Below are positions 1 to 8,442 of a stretch of DNA of 26,669 nucleotides, one piece after another. The translations under genes were made by a program, and so were the position numbers. The notes under the pieces are model-generated. The model saw only the letters and a program-made list of their open reading frames with translations. It ran no database searches and had not been told where the DNA came from. Location: NCBI GenBank assembly GCA_003153055.1, contig PMBV01000296.1:1-26669 (forward strand). Direction: 5' to 3'. This DNA comes from Myxococcales bacterium. GTDB taxonomy: Bacteria; Myxococcota; Myxococcia; Myxococcales; Myxococcaceae. Each line of letters starts with the position of its first letter. Positions within the stretch are counted from its first letter, which is position 1.

Positions 1-1650
1 GCCGACCACGCCCTTGCCGGGAATGGGCGCGACGATGCGCACCCGCATGGCCTCCATGGCCATGGCCAGATCGTCCGACAGCGAGGCGATGCGGGAGATC
101 TTCACCCCGGCGGCTGGCTTGAACTCGTACATCGTCACCACCGGCCCCGGGCGAATCTCGACCACCTCGCCGTCGATACCGAAGTCGAGCAGCTTGGCGG
201 TCAGCCGATCAGCCGTCTGGAGGTACGCCTCCTTGTCGATGGTCGTCCGCTCCCGGTGCTGCACCTCGAGCAGGTCCACTGGGGGCACGTTGAAGCTGGT
301 GCGATCGCCGACGAACTCGAACTCCTCCCGCTTGGTCGGCTTGGGCGGTGCCTTGGGCTCGACGATGAGGGGGACGCGGCCCGCGGGCGCTGCGACCGGT
401 GCGGCCATCACCTCGGCGGCGCCTCTGGCGGACGGAGGCGGCGGCGGTGCGCTCACCGGAGGTTGGGGCGCTGACGGGGTCGCGGGCTCCGGGGTCGAGC
501 CGAGCGGCGCCACGATGTTGGGCACGCGCCTGGCCACCGGCGGTTGATCCGCCGAGGGCTGGGGCGGCGGTGGCCCGAAGGACCAGGCCGTGGCCCAGGC
601 CGGGTCACCAGGGAAGGGCGCGGGCCCCTGGGGAGCCAACGCCGTTCGCGCGTCGCTCAGCAAGGCGGGGGCGAGGGTGGCAGCGGCCTCCTTGAGCGAG
701 TCTCGCTGGTTCAGCCGGGCCGTCTTGAGGGCCTCCTTGGCCAGGCGCGCGGCCTCGCGCTCGAGGAGTAGCCGCTCCCGCTCGGTCTTGAGCCGCTCCT
801 TCTCGTTTTGCTCCTGCAGCCGGGCTTGCTCCTTGGCTCGCTCGAGTCGGGCAGCCTCGTCGGCGGCGGCCTCGGCCTCGAGGGCCACTTCTTCGAGGCC
901 CGACAGCTCGGACTCTTCTTGCTCAAGCTCGGCGAGGAAGGCGGCCTCCTCTTCCCGGGCCTTCTCGGCCTCCACGCGGCGGTCCTCCATGCCGGCGCGG
1001 TAGCGCTCGAAGGCCTCGAGGACGGCGGCCCGCGCCCGGTTCGTCAGGTCGACCAGGTGCGCCCAGCCCCACGCGCAGAAGCGGAGGAACGCGAGGTCGG
1101 TGCCCACGATGAAGGCCACCGCCGTCAGCGAGCTCACCAGCACCACCGTGCCCACGGTCGAGAAGAAGGCGGTGAGGACCTGGGCGAGCTGACGGCCGAC
1201 CAACCCGCCAGGAGCGTGGGCCCAGGAGCGATCGTGGTGGAAGAAGAGCTGGGAGAGGACCGAGGTGGCGATGACCAGGAGCGCCAGGCTCACGGTCTGG
1301 GGCCAGCGGCGCCGGTCGCGAGCCCCCAGAAAGAGCACGAAGGCGAGGTACACGCCGAACAGCGGGAGCGCGAAGGCGCTGATGCCGAGGAAGCCACGCA
1401 AGGCCTCCGCGGTCGCGTGGCCCACCGGCCCGATGGCGTTGTGGAACCCGGGCCCGATTCGGTCTCGCACGTCGAAGGTGGCCACCGAGAGGAGCGCGAG
1501 CACCGAGACCGCGAGCACGGCGACGCCGGCGATGGCCCTTCGGCCGGCGCCTCCGCCGCGCTGCTGCTTCTTCTCGTTGAGGGCCCTGCGGCGAACGGCA
1601 ATCTCCTGGCGGGACAGGACGCCCTTTTCGCCCCTTCGTTTTACCGACAT
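1..1650 (-). CDS. ftsK: DNA translocase FtsK, N-terminal part (runs off left edge)
   Basis: The frame is open from an ATG at 1650 to the window edge, giving 550 residues. It starts with a basic segment (MSVKRRGEKGVLSRQ), then about four hydrophobic segments near residues 39-59, 87-112, 119-138 and 155-180, matching the FtsK/SpoIIIE membrane anchor. Next comes a charged Ala/Glu/Arg-rich, probably coiled-coil stretch (about 190-300), a Pro/Ala-rich linker, and the start of the conserved alpha domain with DGEVVEIRPGPVVTMYEF and IVAPIPGKGVVG. The Walker-containing motor and gamma domain lie outside the window. In the family this septal ATPase pumps the chromosome terminus through the closing septum and activates XerCD recombination at dif. 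It is divergent from the zinc-ribbon gene at 1802. The identification rests on the alpha-domain motifs and is strong; the exact start is less certain because the Shine-Dalgarno is weak. Confidence 0.93.
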   Translation of the reverse strand, partial: MSVKRRGEKGVLSRQEIAVRRRALNEKKQQRGGGAGRRAIAGVAVLAVSVLALLSVATFDVRDRIGPGFHNAIGPVGHATAEALRGFLGISAFALPLFGVYLAFVLFLGARDRRRWPQTVSLALLVIATSVLSQLFFHHDRSWAHAPGGLVGRQLAQVLTAFFSTVGTVVLVSSLTAVAFIVGTDLAFLRFCAWGWAHLVDLTNRARAAVLEAFERYRAGMEDRRVEAEKAREEEAAFLAELEQEESELSGLEEVALEAEAAADEAARLERAKEQARLQEQNEKERLKTERERLLLEREAARLAKEALKTARLNQRDSLKEAAATLAPALLSDARTALAPQGPAPFPGDPAWATAWSFGPPPPQPSADQPPVARRVPNIVAPLGSTPEPATPSAPQPPVSAPPPPPSARGAAEVMAAPVAAPAGRVPLIVEPKAPPKPTKREEFEFVGDRTSFNVPPVDLLEVQHRERTTIDKEAYLQTADRLTAKLLDFGIDGEVVEIRPGPVVTMYEFKPAAGVKISRIASLSDDLAMAMEAMRVRIVAPIPGKGVVG

Positions 1651-1801
1651 TGCAGAACACCCCTGTAGGAGGATGGATCGCTCGCAGTGTCGGGGCGCGC
1701 GGGGTCGGGGGCAATTTTTCCTCTCCCCTTCCGCTCCAGACCTCGCCGAAGGCTGAGAAAGCACGACGGATGCTCTCTGGTGATCTACGTTCTCGGCACG
1801 T
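1651..1801. promoter_or_regulatory. Divergent intergenic region between ftsK and the zinc-ribbon/gatCAB operon
   Basis: This 151-base gap must hold the promoters for both ftsK (minus) and the operon starting at 1802 (plus). It contains a short T-rich run near 1711-1716 in otherwise GC-rich DNA. I see no convincing -35/-10 pair and no clear Shine-Dalgarno before 1802, so that transcript may have a very short leader. The call rests only on gene orientation. Confidence 0.35.
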
Positions 1802-4039
1802 ATGGACGTCGCTTGCCCCAAGTGTCAGACCGAGTACGATCTCGAAGACGCACGGGTCCCCGATGATGGTGTGACAGTGAAGTGTTCGGCCTGTGGGCAT
1901 GTTTTCCGGGCCAAGCGGAAATCACTCATCGTGGCGGTACCGGTGACCAGCGCGGAAGAGAAGGGCAGTGCGCCTTCCGACCTGCCGCCTCCCTCGCCCG
2001 TGAGGGAGTGGAAGCTAAGGCAGCCCTCGGGCGCCATCTCCACCTGTCGCGAGCTCACCGCGCTTCAGCGGTGGATCGTCGAGGGGAAGGTCTCACGAGA
2101 CGACGAGATCTCTCTGACCGGTGAGACCTGGAAACGCCTCGGCGACATTCCCGAGCTCTCGAGCTTCTTCCGCGTGGTCGAGGAAGCGAGTCGTGCTCGG
2201 AGCTATGAAGCCCTCCGCTCGACGCGCAGCCACGAGGCCGTCGCCTTGGCTGACCCGCTCCCGCCTTCGAGCAAGGGCACACCGTCTCTCCCGACGGCCT
2301 CCTCCGGCTTGGAGGACTACCGGGCCGGTGCCTTCGTCTCGCGCTCCGGGGTTGGGCCCTCGCCGCTCCCTGCCTCGCCCTCGGTGCCGCGGCCCCCGAC
2401 GGCGTCCCCTCGCCCCTCAACCCCGGGCCCGGCCACCCTCCGTGCGTCGGGCACCTTTCCCTCGCTGTCCGCTCCCGTCGCTTCGTCACCCGGCTCCACC
2501 ACGCTGCCCCCGTTGCCCCGAGGACCGAGCCCCCTGACTCCTCCGTCTACCGCGGCGGCCGTGGATGCGAGCGCGGTGACCCAGCCTGGGCTGACACGGC
2601 AGGGGAGCTCGGGCAGCTCCCCTGGGCTGGCGAGCGCGACCACGCTCCCAGGGACGCCGGGCGTTGGTGGCCCTCCGGCGATGGCGTTTCAGACCGCGCC
2701 CTTAGCCACGCCTTTTCACGGCCCTCGAGTCGGCGGCAGCAGCACGGGTGGCCTCTCGCCTCCCAACACCACTGGTGGGGTCCCTCGTGGTTCGGGTGCT
2801 TTTCTCGCGCCCACCGGCCTCCCCACACCGACCGCCTGGACCTCCGGCGCATACCCCTCGCTCGCGGGCGCCTCCAAGCCCCCCTTCGCTTCGGCGCCGT
2901 CACCGGCCGGCTCGACATCGTCACCGAGCGCCATCACGGCTCCTTCGGGGGCGTCGTCGGACCCGGCCTTCGTCACCTCAGCTTCGGGGTCTCGCCCGCT
3001 CCCGCCCGTGCTGGCCTCGCCGTCGAGCGAACCGGCGTTCACCTCCCAGCCGGCCTTTGGGGCCGGGCCTTCGGGGCTCCCGTCTGTGCGCGCCGGCTCG
3101 GGCGTTCATCGATCGCCGCTGGTGCCGCCCTCCACTCCGCCGCCAGTGTCTTTTGCCCCGCTCGATGCCTCCGCTGGTGCCGCCGAGCAGCGCCAGACGC
3201 TGAGGGGCCCGCACTTCTCGGTGCCGCCGCCCTCGCCTCGTATCTCCTTCGACCTCGGAGGGGGCAAGGAGCTCAACCGGGAGCGCCTTCTCAGCGCGGT
3301 GGTGCTCGTCGTCTTCGGCCTGGCCACGGCCGCGGCGGCGGTGTTCGCGTACCAAGAGCACCTCGAGCGACCGAGCGTGCCGACTCTGCCGCCAGCAGCG
3401 GTGGCCCCTCCGCTCGCAGCGCCGACCCCGGTCGCGCTGACGCCTCCTACCCCGGTGGAGCCGCCCGCCTCACCCGACGAGCCGAAGGAGGTGAGCGCGG
3501 CGGTGGCCCCGGAGGCGACGCAAGGCGCGAGCGACGCCGGAAGCCCTGGGGAGGCGCCACCCAAGGACGCGTCGGTCGAGGAGCTGGCACCGCTGGAGCG
3601 AGTCGGCCCATCGACCGAGCCTGCGCTGACGGCGCCCAAGGCGGTCGAGCCCAAGCCGCTGGATCCCCGGGACGCCAAGCGCGCCTTCGACGGTCTGCTC
3701 GAGCGGGCTGATCGCCTGAGGGAGCGAGAGCGGCCAGACCTCGCGATGGATCTCTACGGCAAAGCGCATGAGCTCAGGCCCGAGCGAGTCGAGCCGGTGG
3801 CTGGCCGTGGGCTGGCGCTGCTCGACATGAGGAAGTACGCGCCCGCCCAAGGGGTCTTCCTGCAAGCGCTGCGGCTCAACGAGCGCTACGGGCCGGCCAT
3901 CATGGGCCTGGCCGAGGTGTACCGCCTGGAGGGCAACAACCCCAAGGCCATCGAGCAGTACCAGCGCTACCTCGACGTGCTTCCCGAGGGCGCCGAGGCG
4001 GCGGTGGCGCGAAACAACATTCAGCGACTCAAGCCATGA
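1802..4039 (+). CDS. Zinc-ribbon / GYF-like / TPR single-pass membrane protein (GltJ-like N-terminus)
   Basis: This is a 745-residue protein. Residues 1-35 form an MJ0042-type zinc ribbon with CPKC (C5, C8) and CSAC (C28, C31). Residues about 67-122 (from VREWKLRQPSG) resemble a GYF/DUF4339 domain. A roughly 370-residue low-complexity linker rich in Pro, Ser, Thr, Ala and Gly follows. One transmembrane helix lies near 495-517 (VVLVVFGLATAAAAVFAY), then a Pro/Ala-rich stretch, and TPR repeats at about 627-745. The inferred topology is a cytoplasmic zinc ribbon and GYF with periplasmic TPRs. M. xanthus GltJ (AgmX) also has a zinc ribbon, a GYF domain and one helix, but ends in TonB-like domains that are absent here. 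The stop overlaps the gatC start (ATGA), so the two are co-transcribed. The function is unknown; a scaffold or motility/envelope role is possible. Confidence 0.85.
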   Translation: MDVACPKCQTEYDLEDARVPDDGVTVKCSACGHVFRAKRKSLIVAVPVTSAEEKGSAPSDLPPPSPVREWKLRQPSGAISTCRELTALQRWIVEGKVSRDDEISLTGETWKRLGDIPELSSFFRVVEEASRARSYEALRSTRSHEAVALADPLPPSSKGTPSLPTASSGLEDYRAGAFVSRSGVGPSPLPASPSVPRPPTASPRPSTPGPATLRASGTFPSLSAPVASSPGSTTLPPLPRGPSPLTPPSTAAAVDASAVTQPGLTRQGSSGSSPGLASATTLPGTPGVGGPPAMAFQTAPLATPFHGPRVGGSSTGGLSPPNTTGGVPRGSGAFLAPTGLPTPTAWTSGAYPSLAGASKPPFASAPSPAGSTSSPSAITAPSGASSDPAFVTSASGSRPLPPVLASPSSEPAFTSQPAFGAGPSGLPSVRAGSGVHRSPLVPPSTPPPVSFAPLDASAGAAEQRQTLRGPHFSVPPPSPRISFDLGGGKELNRERLLSAVVLVVFGLATAAAAVFAYQEHLERPSVPTLPPAAVAPPLAAPTPVALTPPTPVEPPASPDEPKEVSAAVAPEATQGASDAGSPGEAPPKDASVEELAPLERVGPSTEPALTAPKAVEPKPLDPRDAKRAFDGLLERADRLRERERPDLAMDLYGKAHELRPERVEPVAGRGLALLDMRKYAPAQGVFLQALRLNERYGPAIMGLAEVYRLEGNNPKAIEQYQRYLDVLPEGAEAAVARNNIQRLKP

Positions 4040-4323
4040 AACTCACCATTCAGCAGGTCCGCCACGTGGCCAACCTGGCCCGCCTGGCCCTGTCTCCCGA
4101 GGAGGAGGCGCGGCTGCTCACCCAGTTGTCGGCCATTCTCGACGCGGTGGACACCCTCGCCCAGGTCGACACCACCGACGTGCCGCCCACCGCCTCGGTG
4201 TCGATGATGGGGCCTCCGTCGCGGCCCGACGTGCCCCGCGACATGTGGGGCACCGACGACGTCTTGGCGAACGCTCCCCAGCGGGTCGGTACCAGCTTCG
4301 CCATTCCCCGGGTCATCGAATGA
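4036..4323 (+). CDS. gatC: Asp/Glu-tRNA amidotransferase subunit C
   Basis: This 95-residue protein has the family's usual length. The N-terminal helix IQQVRHVANLARLAL, the LSAILDAVDTL segment and the conserved tail (RPDVPRDMW, then FAIPRVIE) are diagnostic of GatC. GatC wraps around GatA and GatB and stabilises the amidotransferase complex. The start ATG overlaps the upstream stop by four bases and the gene's own stop overlaps gatA by four, indicating translational coupling through the operon. Confidence 0.96.
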   Translation: MKLTIQQVRHVANLARLALSPEEEARLLTQLSAILDAVDTLAQVDTTDVPPTASVSMMGPPSRPDVPRDMWGTDDVLANAPQRVGTSFAIPRVIE

Positions 4324-5789
4324 GCCAGCTTCACCAGCTGTCTCTCATGGAGGTCAGCGGCCGACTCCAGGCTCGCGAGGTGAGCGCGGTGGAAGTCACC
4401 AAGGCTTGCTTCGCCCGCATCGCCCAGGTGGAGCCCAAGGTGCAAGCGCTGTTGACCATCGACGAGCCGGGAGCCCTGGCCCAGGCCGAGGCCTCCGACG
4501 CCCGTCGCCGCCAGGGTGAGGCCCGCTCGCGACTCGACGGCGTGCCGCTGGCGCTCAAGGATCTCATCCTCACCCGAGGCCTGGCCACCACCGCCGGCTC
4601 GCGCATCTTGAAGGGCTTCGTGCCGCCCCACGATGCGACCGTGACCCGCAAGCTGCGAGAGGCTGGGGCGGTCATCGTGGGCAAGGCCAACCTCGACGAG
4701 TTCGCCATGGGCTCGTCGACCGAGACCAGCGCGTTTCAGAAGACGCGCAACCCGTGGGATCTCACCAAGATCCCCGGAGGGTCCTCGGGCGGGTCAGCCG
4801 CGGCCGTGTCGGCCGAAGAGGTGTTTGGCGCTCTGGGCACGGACACCGGCGGCTCGATTCGACAGCCCGCGGCGCTGACCCACACGGTCGGCCTCAAGCC
4901 CACCTGGGGGCGGGTCTCGCGGGCCGGGGTCGTGGCCTTCGCCAGCTCGCTCGATCAAGTCGGCCCCATCGCCCGTCGGGTGACCGACTGCGCGGCGTTG
5001 CTCGAGGCCATCGCCGGTCGCGACCCCGATGACGCCACCAGCTCCGAGCTCCCGGTGCCCCAGTTCACCCAGGGCCTCACCGGCGAGCTCAAGGGCCTCA
5101 AGGTGGGCCTGCCCAAGGAGTACTTCGTCGAGGGCATGGATTTAGAGGTCGCTGACAAGGTGCGCGGCGCGGCCAAGACACTCGAAGGGCTGGGGGCTCA
5201 GGTCACCGAGGTCTCGCTGCCCCACACCGCGTACGCCCTGGCGGCCTACTACATCATCGCCCCCAGCGAGGCCTCGTCGAACCTCGCCCGTTACGACGGC
5301 GTGCGCTATGGGCACCGCACCGCCGACGCCGCCAGCCTCCGAGAGCTCTACCTGAAAACCCGCAGCGAGGGCTTCGGCGACGAGGTGAAGCGCCGCATCA
5401 TGTTGGGCACCTTCGCGCTCTCGGCCGGGTACTACGACGCGTATTACAAGAAGGCGCAGCGGGTGCGAACGCTGGTGCGTCGTGATTTCGAGGCGGCCTT
5501 CCAGTCGGTCGACGTGCTGCTCTCGGCGACCTCCCCGGTGCCGGCCTGGGGGCTGGGTGAGAAGGTCGATGACCCGTTGTCGATGTACCTGATGGACGTG
5601 CTGACGATTCCGGTGAACCTGGCTGGCCTCCCCGGCCTCTCGGTGCCGATGAGCCTCACCTCGAAGGGGTTGCCCACGGGGTTGCAGCTCATCGGCCGGC
5701 CGTTCGACGAGGCGACGCTCCTCAACGTGGCCTACGCCTGGGAGCAGCACGGCTCCTTCACTTCACTGCGTCCAAAGCTCGAGACCTGA
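4320..5789 (+). CDS. gatA: Asp/Glu-tRNA amidotransferase subunit A (amidase)
   Basis: This 489-residue protein belongs to the amidase-signature family. The Lys/cis-Ser/Ser triad is visible: K80 in ALKDLI, Ser155 or Ser156 in GGSSGGSAAA, and S179 in GTDTGGSIRQPA. GatA hydrolyses glutamine and passes ammonia to GatB. The frame is open upstream of 4320, but the ATG at 4320 overlaps the gatC stop as ATGA and yields the standard N-terminus, so I chose it. The gatB start follows its stop after three bases. The assignment is firm. Confidence 0.97.
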   Translation: MSQLHQLSLMEVSGRLQAREVSAVEVTKACFARIAQVEPKVQALLTIDEPGALAQAEASDARRRQGEARSRLDGVPLALKDLILTRGLATTAGSRILKGFVPPHDATVTRKLREAGAVIVGKANLDEFAMGSSTETSAFQKTRNPWDLTKIPGGSSGGSAAAVSAEEVFGALGTDTGGSIRQPAALTHTVGLKPTWGRVSRAGVVAFASSLDQVGPIARRVTDCAALLEAIAGRDPDDATSSELPVPQFTQGLTGELKGLKVGLPKEYFVEGMDLEVADKVRGAAKTLEGLGAQVTEVSLPHTAYALAAYYIIAPSEASSNLARYDGVRYGHRTADAASLRELYLKTRSEGFGDEVKRRIMLGTFALSAGYYDAYYKKAQRVRTLVRRDFEAAFQSVDVLLSATSPVPAWGLGEKVDDPLSMYLMDVLTIPVNLAGLPGLSVPMSLTSKGLPTGLQLIGRPFDEATLLNVAYAWEQHGSFTSLRPKLET

Positions 5790-5792
5790 CCC

Positions 5793-7232
5793 ATGTCTCT
5801 GTCCGATTTTCAGGTAGTCATCGGCCTCGAGGTGCACGCGCAGCTGCTCACCCAGAGCAAGCTGTTCTCCACCGCCTCGACCGACTTCGGCAAACCACCC
5901 AACTCGCAGACCACGGCCGTGTGCTTGGCGATGCCCGGCGCGCTCCCGGTGCCCAACGCCAAAGTGGTTGAGCTGGCCATTCGCACCGGCCTCGCGCTGG
6001 GCTGCACCATCAACCAGAAGAGCGAGTGGAGCCGGAAGCACTACTTCTACCCCGACCTGCCCAAGGGCTATCAAATCACCCAGTACGAGTTCCCCATCTG
6101 CGAGTGGGGGGGCATGTCGGTGGAGACACCCGCCGGCCCGCGCCAGGTGCGGATTCGCCGCATTCACATCGAGGAAGACGCCGGCAAATCGATACACGAC
6201 GCGGCCGATGGACTCACCCTCATCGACTTGAACCGGGCGGGCACTCCCTTGCTCGAGATCGTCTCCGAGCCCGACCTGCGGAGCGCCGACGAGGCGGTCG
6301 AGTACCTGAAAGCCTTGCGGGAGGTGCTGGTCTTCATCGGGGTCAACGACGGCAACCTCGAGGAGGGCAGCTTCCGCTGCGACGCCAACGTGTCGGTGAT
6401 GCGGCGGGGCACCGAGGTCTTGGGCACGCGCTGCGAGCTCAAGAACCTGAACTCGTTTCGGTTCATCAAGCAGGCCATCGAGCACGAGGCTCAGCGTCAC
6501 GTCGAGCTCATCGAGGCCGGCGGCGCGGTTGAGCAGGAGTCGCGGTTGTTCGACCCCGACCGGGGCGAGACCCGGAGCATGCGTTCCAAGGAGGACGCTC
6601 ACGACTACCGGTACTTCCCCGAGCCAGACCTCCCGCTGTTGATCGTCACCCCCGAGGAGATCGCCAAGGTTCAGAAGGAGCTCCCCGAGCTGCCCAAGGC
6701 CCGGCGCCGCCGCTACGTCGAGGCGCTCAAGCTGCCCGAGTACGACGCCGGCGTGCTGACCGCCGATCGCGCGCTCTCCGAGCTCTACGAGCTCTGCGTG
6801 GCCGAAGGCGCCGACCCGAAGAAGGTGTCGAACTGGTTCATGGGCGAGTTGTCGCGGCTGCTCAAGGTCAGCGGGCGCGGTGCTGGCGCGGTGAAGTTCA
6901 CGCCCACCCAGTTGAAGGCGCTCCTGGGAGCTGTCGAGGCAGGCACCATCTCGGGGAGCGCGGCCAAGGAAGTCTTCGAGGAGATGTTCGAGACCGGGGC
7001 CGAGCCCGCGGTCATCATCGAGGCGAAGGGCCTGGCCCAGGTGGTCGACCTTCAAGCCATCGAGGCAGCGGTCGACGAGGCGCTCAAGGCCAACCCCAAG
7101 AACGTCGAAGGCTACCGCGCCGGGAACACCAAGCTCCTGGGCTTTTTCGTCGGGCAGGTGATGAAGGCGATGAAGGGCAAAGGGAACCCGAAGGTCATCA
7201 ACGAGCTGGTGGCCAACAAGCTGAAGGAGTGA
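5793..7232 (+). CDS. gatB: Asp/Glu-tRNA amidotransferase subunit B
   Basis: This 479-residue protein is full length for GatB. The N-terminus FQVVIGLEVHAQLLTQSKLFS, the YFYPDLPKGYQITQYE block and the HIEEDAGKS and RAGTPLLEIVSEPD motifs are hallmark kinase-domain segments. The C-terminal YqeY-like tail ends in GQVMKAMKGKGNPKVINEL. GatB phosphorylates and amidates misacylated Glu-tRNA(Gln) or Asp-tRNA(Asn) using ammonia from GatA. Its presence implies indirect synthesis of Gln-tRNA and/or Asn-tRNA; which one depends on whether GlnRS and AsnRS exist elsewhere. The gene ends nine bases before the convergent release-factor-like gene. Confidence 0.97.
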   Translation: MSLSDFQVVIGLEVHAQLLTQSKLFSTASTDFGKPPNSQTTAVCLAMPGALPVPNAKVVELAIRTGLALGCTINQKSEWSRKHYFYPDLPKGYQITQYEFPICEWGGMSVETPAGPRQVRIRRIHIEEDAGKSIHDAADGLTLIDLNRAGTPLLEIVSEPDLRSADEAVEYLKALREVLVFIGVNDGNLEEGSFRCDANVSVMRRGTEVLGTRCELKNLNSFRFIKQAIEHEAQRHVELIEAGGAVEQESRLFDPDRGETRSMRSKEDAHDYRYFPEPDLPLLIVTPEEIAKVQKELPELPKARRRRYVEALKLPEYDAGVLTADRALSELYELCVAEGADPKKVSNWFMGELSRLLKVSGRGAGAVKFTPTQLKALLGAVEAGTISGSAAKEVFEEMFETGAEPAVIIEAKGLAQVVDLQAIEAAVDEALKANPKNVEGYRAGNTKLLGFFVGQVMKAMKGKGNPKVINELVANKLKE

Positions 7233-7241
7233 GGAGCGGGC

Positions 7242-7685
7242 TCACCAATCGCCGCCTCCACCGCGACCCCGCTTCTTGTCCGACTGGTGCCGCTTGCTCT
7301 CAAGGCGACGGCGCTTGGACGACCGGGGCACCTTGGTGGTTCGCCGGGCCTTCTGCACGAAGGCTGCCTTCGCCAACCGCTCGCGGAGCCGCTCCAGCGC
7401 CGCCACCCGGTTCATCAGCTGGCTGCGCCGCTCGGTGGCCGTCACCTGGAGGCCGGTCGGCCGGTGGCGGATTCGCACCCCGGTCTCGGTCTTGTTGCGG
7501 TGCTGGCCGCCGGGCCCCGAGGCCACGAAGGACTGCACGTCGCACTCGGCTAGGAGCGAGGCGTCGTCGAGGGCCGCGGCGCGTGCGTACGCCGAGGGAT
7601 CGCCTGGGGCGGCTGGGACCTGGGCTGGGGCTTCCATGGCCGGTCGACTCTCGGGCGGGGGCACTCCTGACTGACTGGCGGCCAT
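7242..7685 (-). CDS. Peptide chain release factor-like protein (stand-alone GGQ domain)
   Basis: This 147-residue protein contains the RF catalytic domain core SGPGGQHRNKTETGVRI with GGQ at about residues 59-61, followed by RHRPTGLQVTATERRSQ and a helical, very Arg/Lys-rich tail. It lacks the codon-recognition domains of RF1 and RF2. Proteins of this shape (ArfB/YaeJ, ICT1, MTRFR) rescue stalled ribosomes by hydrolysing peptidyl-tRNA, using the basic tail to probe the mRNA channel or free 50S subunit. The frame extends to 7748, but the ATG at 7685 has a good GGAGAGG ribosome site seven bases upstream and avoids the neighbouring divergent gene. It differs from canonical ArfB by a roughly 40-residue Ala/Pro-rich leader. 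A ribosome-rescue role is inferred from the family. Confidence 0.85.
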   Translation of the reverse strand: MAASQSGVPPPESRPAMEAPAQVPAAPGDPSAYARAAALDDASLLAECDVQSFVASGPGGQHRNKTETGVRIRHRPTGLQVTATERRSQLMNRVAALERLRERLAKAAFVQKARRTTKVPRSSKRRRLESKRHQSDKKRGRGGGGDW

Positions 7686-7750
7686 GACCCAACCTCTCCG
7701 TGCAGGGGGAGGAATGCAAGGAGCCGCCCCAGCGTGTAGTGTGGGCATTC

Positions 7751-8407
7751 ATGCATCGAATCACGCTCACTGTCACCCTGGGTCTCATGTTCCTCGGCTG
7801 TACGCCCAAGCGCGTCGCTGAGGCCTCCTCGACGATCGAGGATCTCCCCAACGAGCCGTCGGCTGAGGCCGCGGCGCCCGAGGCAGCCGAAGAGGCCGCC
7901 CCAGCTCCTGCTCCCACCCCCGCGACGGCTCCTGCTCCGGCGCTGGTCAAGGTGGAGGCGACCGAGGGCTTCTCGGTGCTGATGCCCAAGGAGCCTCAGG
8001 TGCAGCGCCGCTCGGTGCCCCTCAAGAAGAGCGGAATCGTGCAGACGGTGACGATGTCTTCCACCCTCGACGGGGTCATCTTCTCGGTGACGCGGGCCGA
8101 CTACCCAGACGCGGTGGTGAAGCGGAAGGGCGCCCAGAAGATGCTCAGCGACGTTCGCGACGGCCTGGCCGCCCAGCTCAAGGGGACGGTGAGCGACGAG
8201 AAGGACGCCGAGCTCCTCGGCCACCCGGGGCAGACCTTCACCATCGCCGGGACCAGCAACATGGTGCAGGCGAGGAGCGCGCTGGTGGAGAACCAGGTCT
8301 ACAGCCTCATCGTCGTCTACACCGGGAAGTCTCCCGCGGGGGCCAGCGAGTTCCTCGGCTCCATCGAGCTGGCGTCAGCGCCGTCGGCCGCGACCCAGGC
8401 GAAGTGA
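7751..8407 (+). CDS. Putative lipoprotein of unknown function
   Basis: This 218-residue protein starts MHRITLTVTLGLMFLGC: a basic residue, a hydrophobic core and a lipobox (FLGC) with the likely lipidated Cys at 17, so it is probably exported and anchored. Residues about 35-70 are an Ala/Pro/Glu-rich tether. The rest is a compact alpha/beta-looking domain beginning EGFSVLMPKEPQVQRR, with FSVTRADYPDAVV and SLIVVYTGKSP. The frame is open from 7700, but the ATG at 7751 gives the signal peptide. I do not recognise the domain; the layout (a bounded substitution-like start, then a short beta-rich domain) is common in myxobacterial lipoproteins. It is divergent from the release-factor-like gene. Confidence 0.75.
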   Translation: MHRITLTVTLGLMFLGCTPKRVAEASSTIEDLPNEPSAEAAAPEAAEEAAPAPAPTPATAPAPALVKVEATEGFSVLMPKEPQVQRRSVPLKKSGIVQTVTMSSTLDGVIFSVTRADYPDAVVKRKGAQKMLSDVRDGLAAQLKGTVSDEKDAELLGHPGQTFTIAGTSNMVQARSALVENQVYSLIVVYTGKSPAGASEFLGSIELASAPSAATQAK

Positions 8408-8415
8408 GGCGAGCC

Positions 8416-8442
8416 GACGTCCGCGGCGCTGTCGCGGGCGTC
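8416..8442. terminator. Hairpin between convergent genes (possible bidirectional terminator)
   Basis: GACGTCCGCG (8416-8425) pairs with CGCGGGCGTC (8433-8442) around a seven-base loop, ten base pairs with one G-U. It lies between the lipoprotein stop (8405-8407) and the DUF423 gene stop (8441-8443), overlapping the latter. No T-run follows on either strand, so intrinsic termination is uncertain. Confidence 0.4.

Noticed and set aside
2340..3240. Repetitive Pro/Ser/Thr codons considered as a tandem DNA repeat
   Set aside because: Low complexity at the protein level only; I see no repeated unit of fixed length at the DNA level.
5763..7055. 430-codon open frame on minus, opposite gatB
   Set aside because: Shadow of gatB; no recognisable domain, and gatB is conserved throughout.
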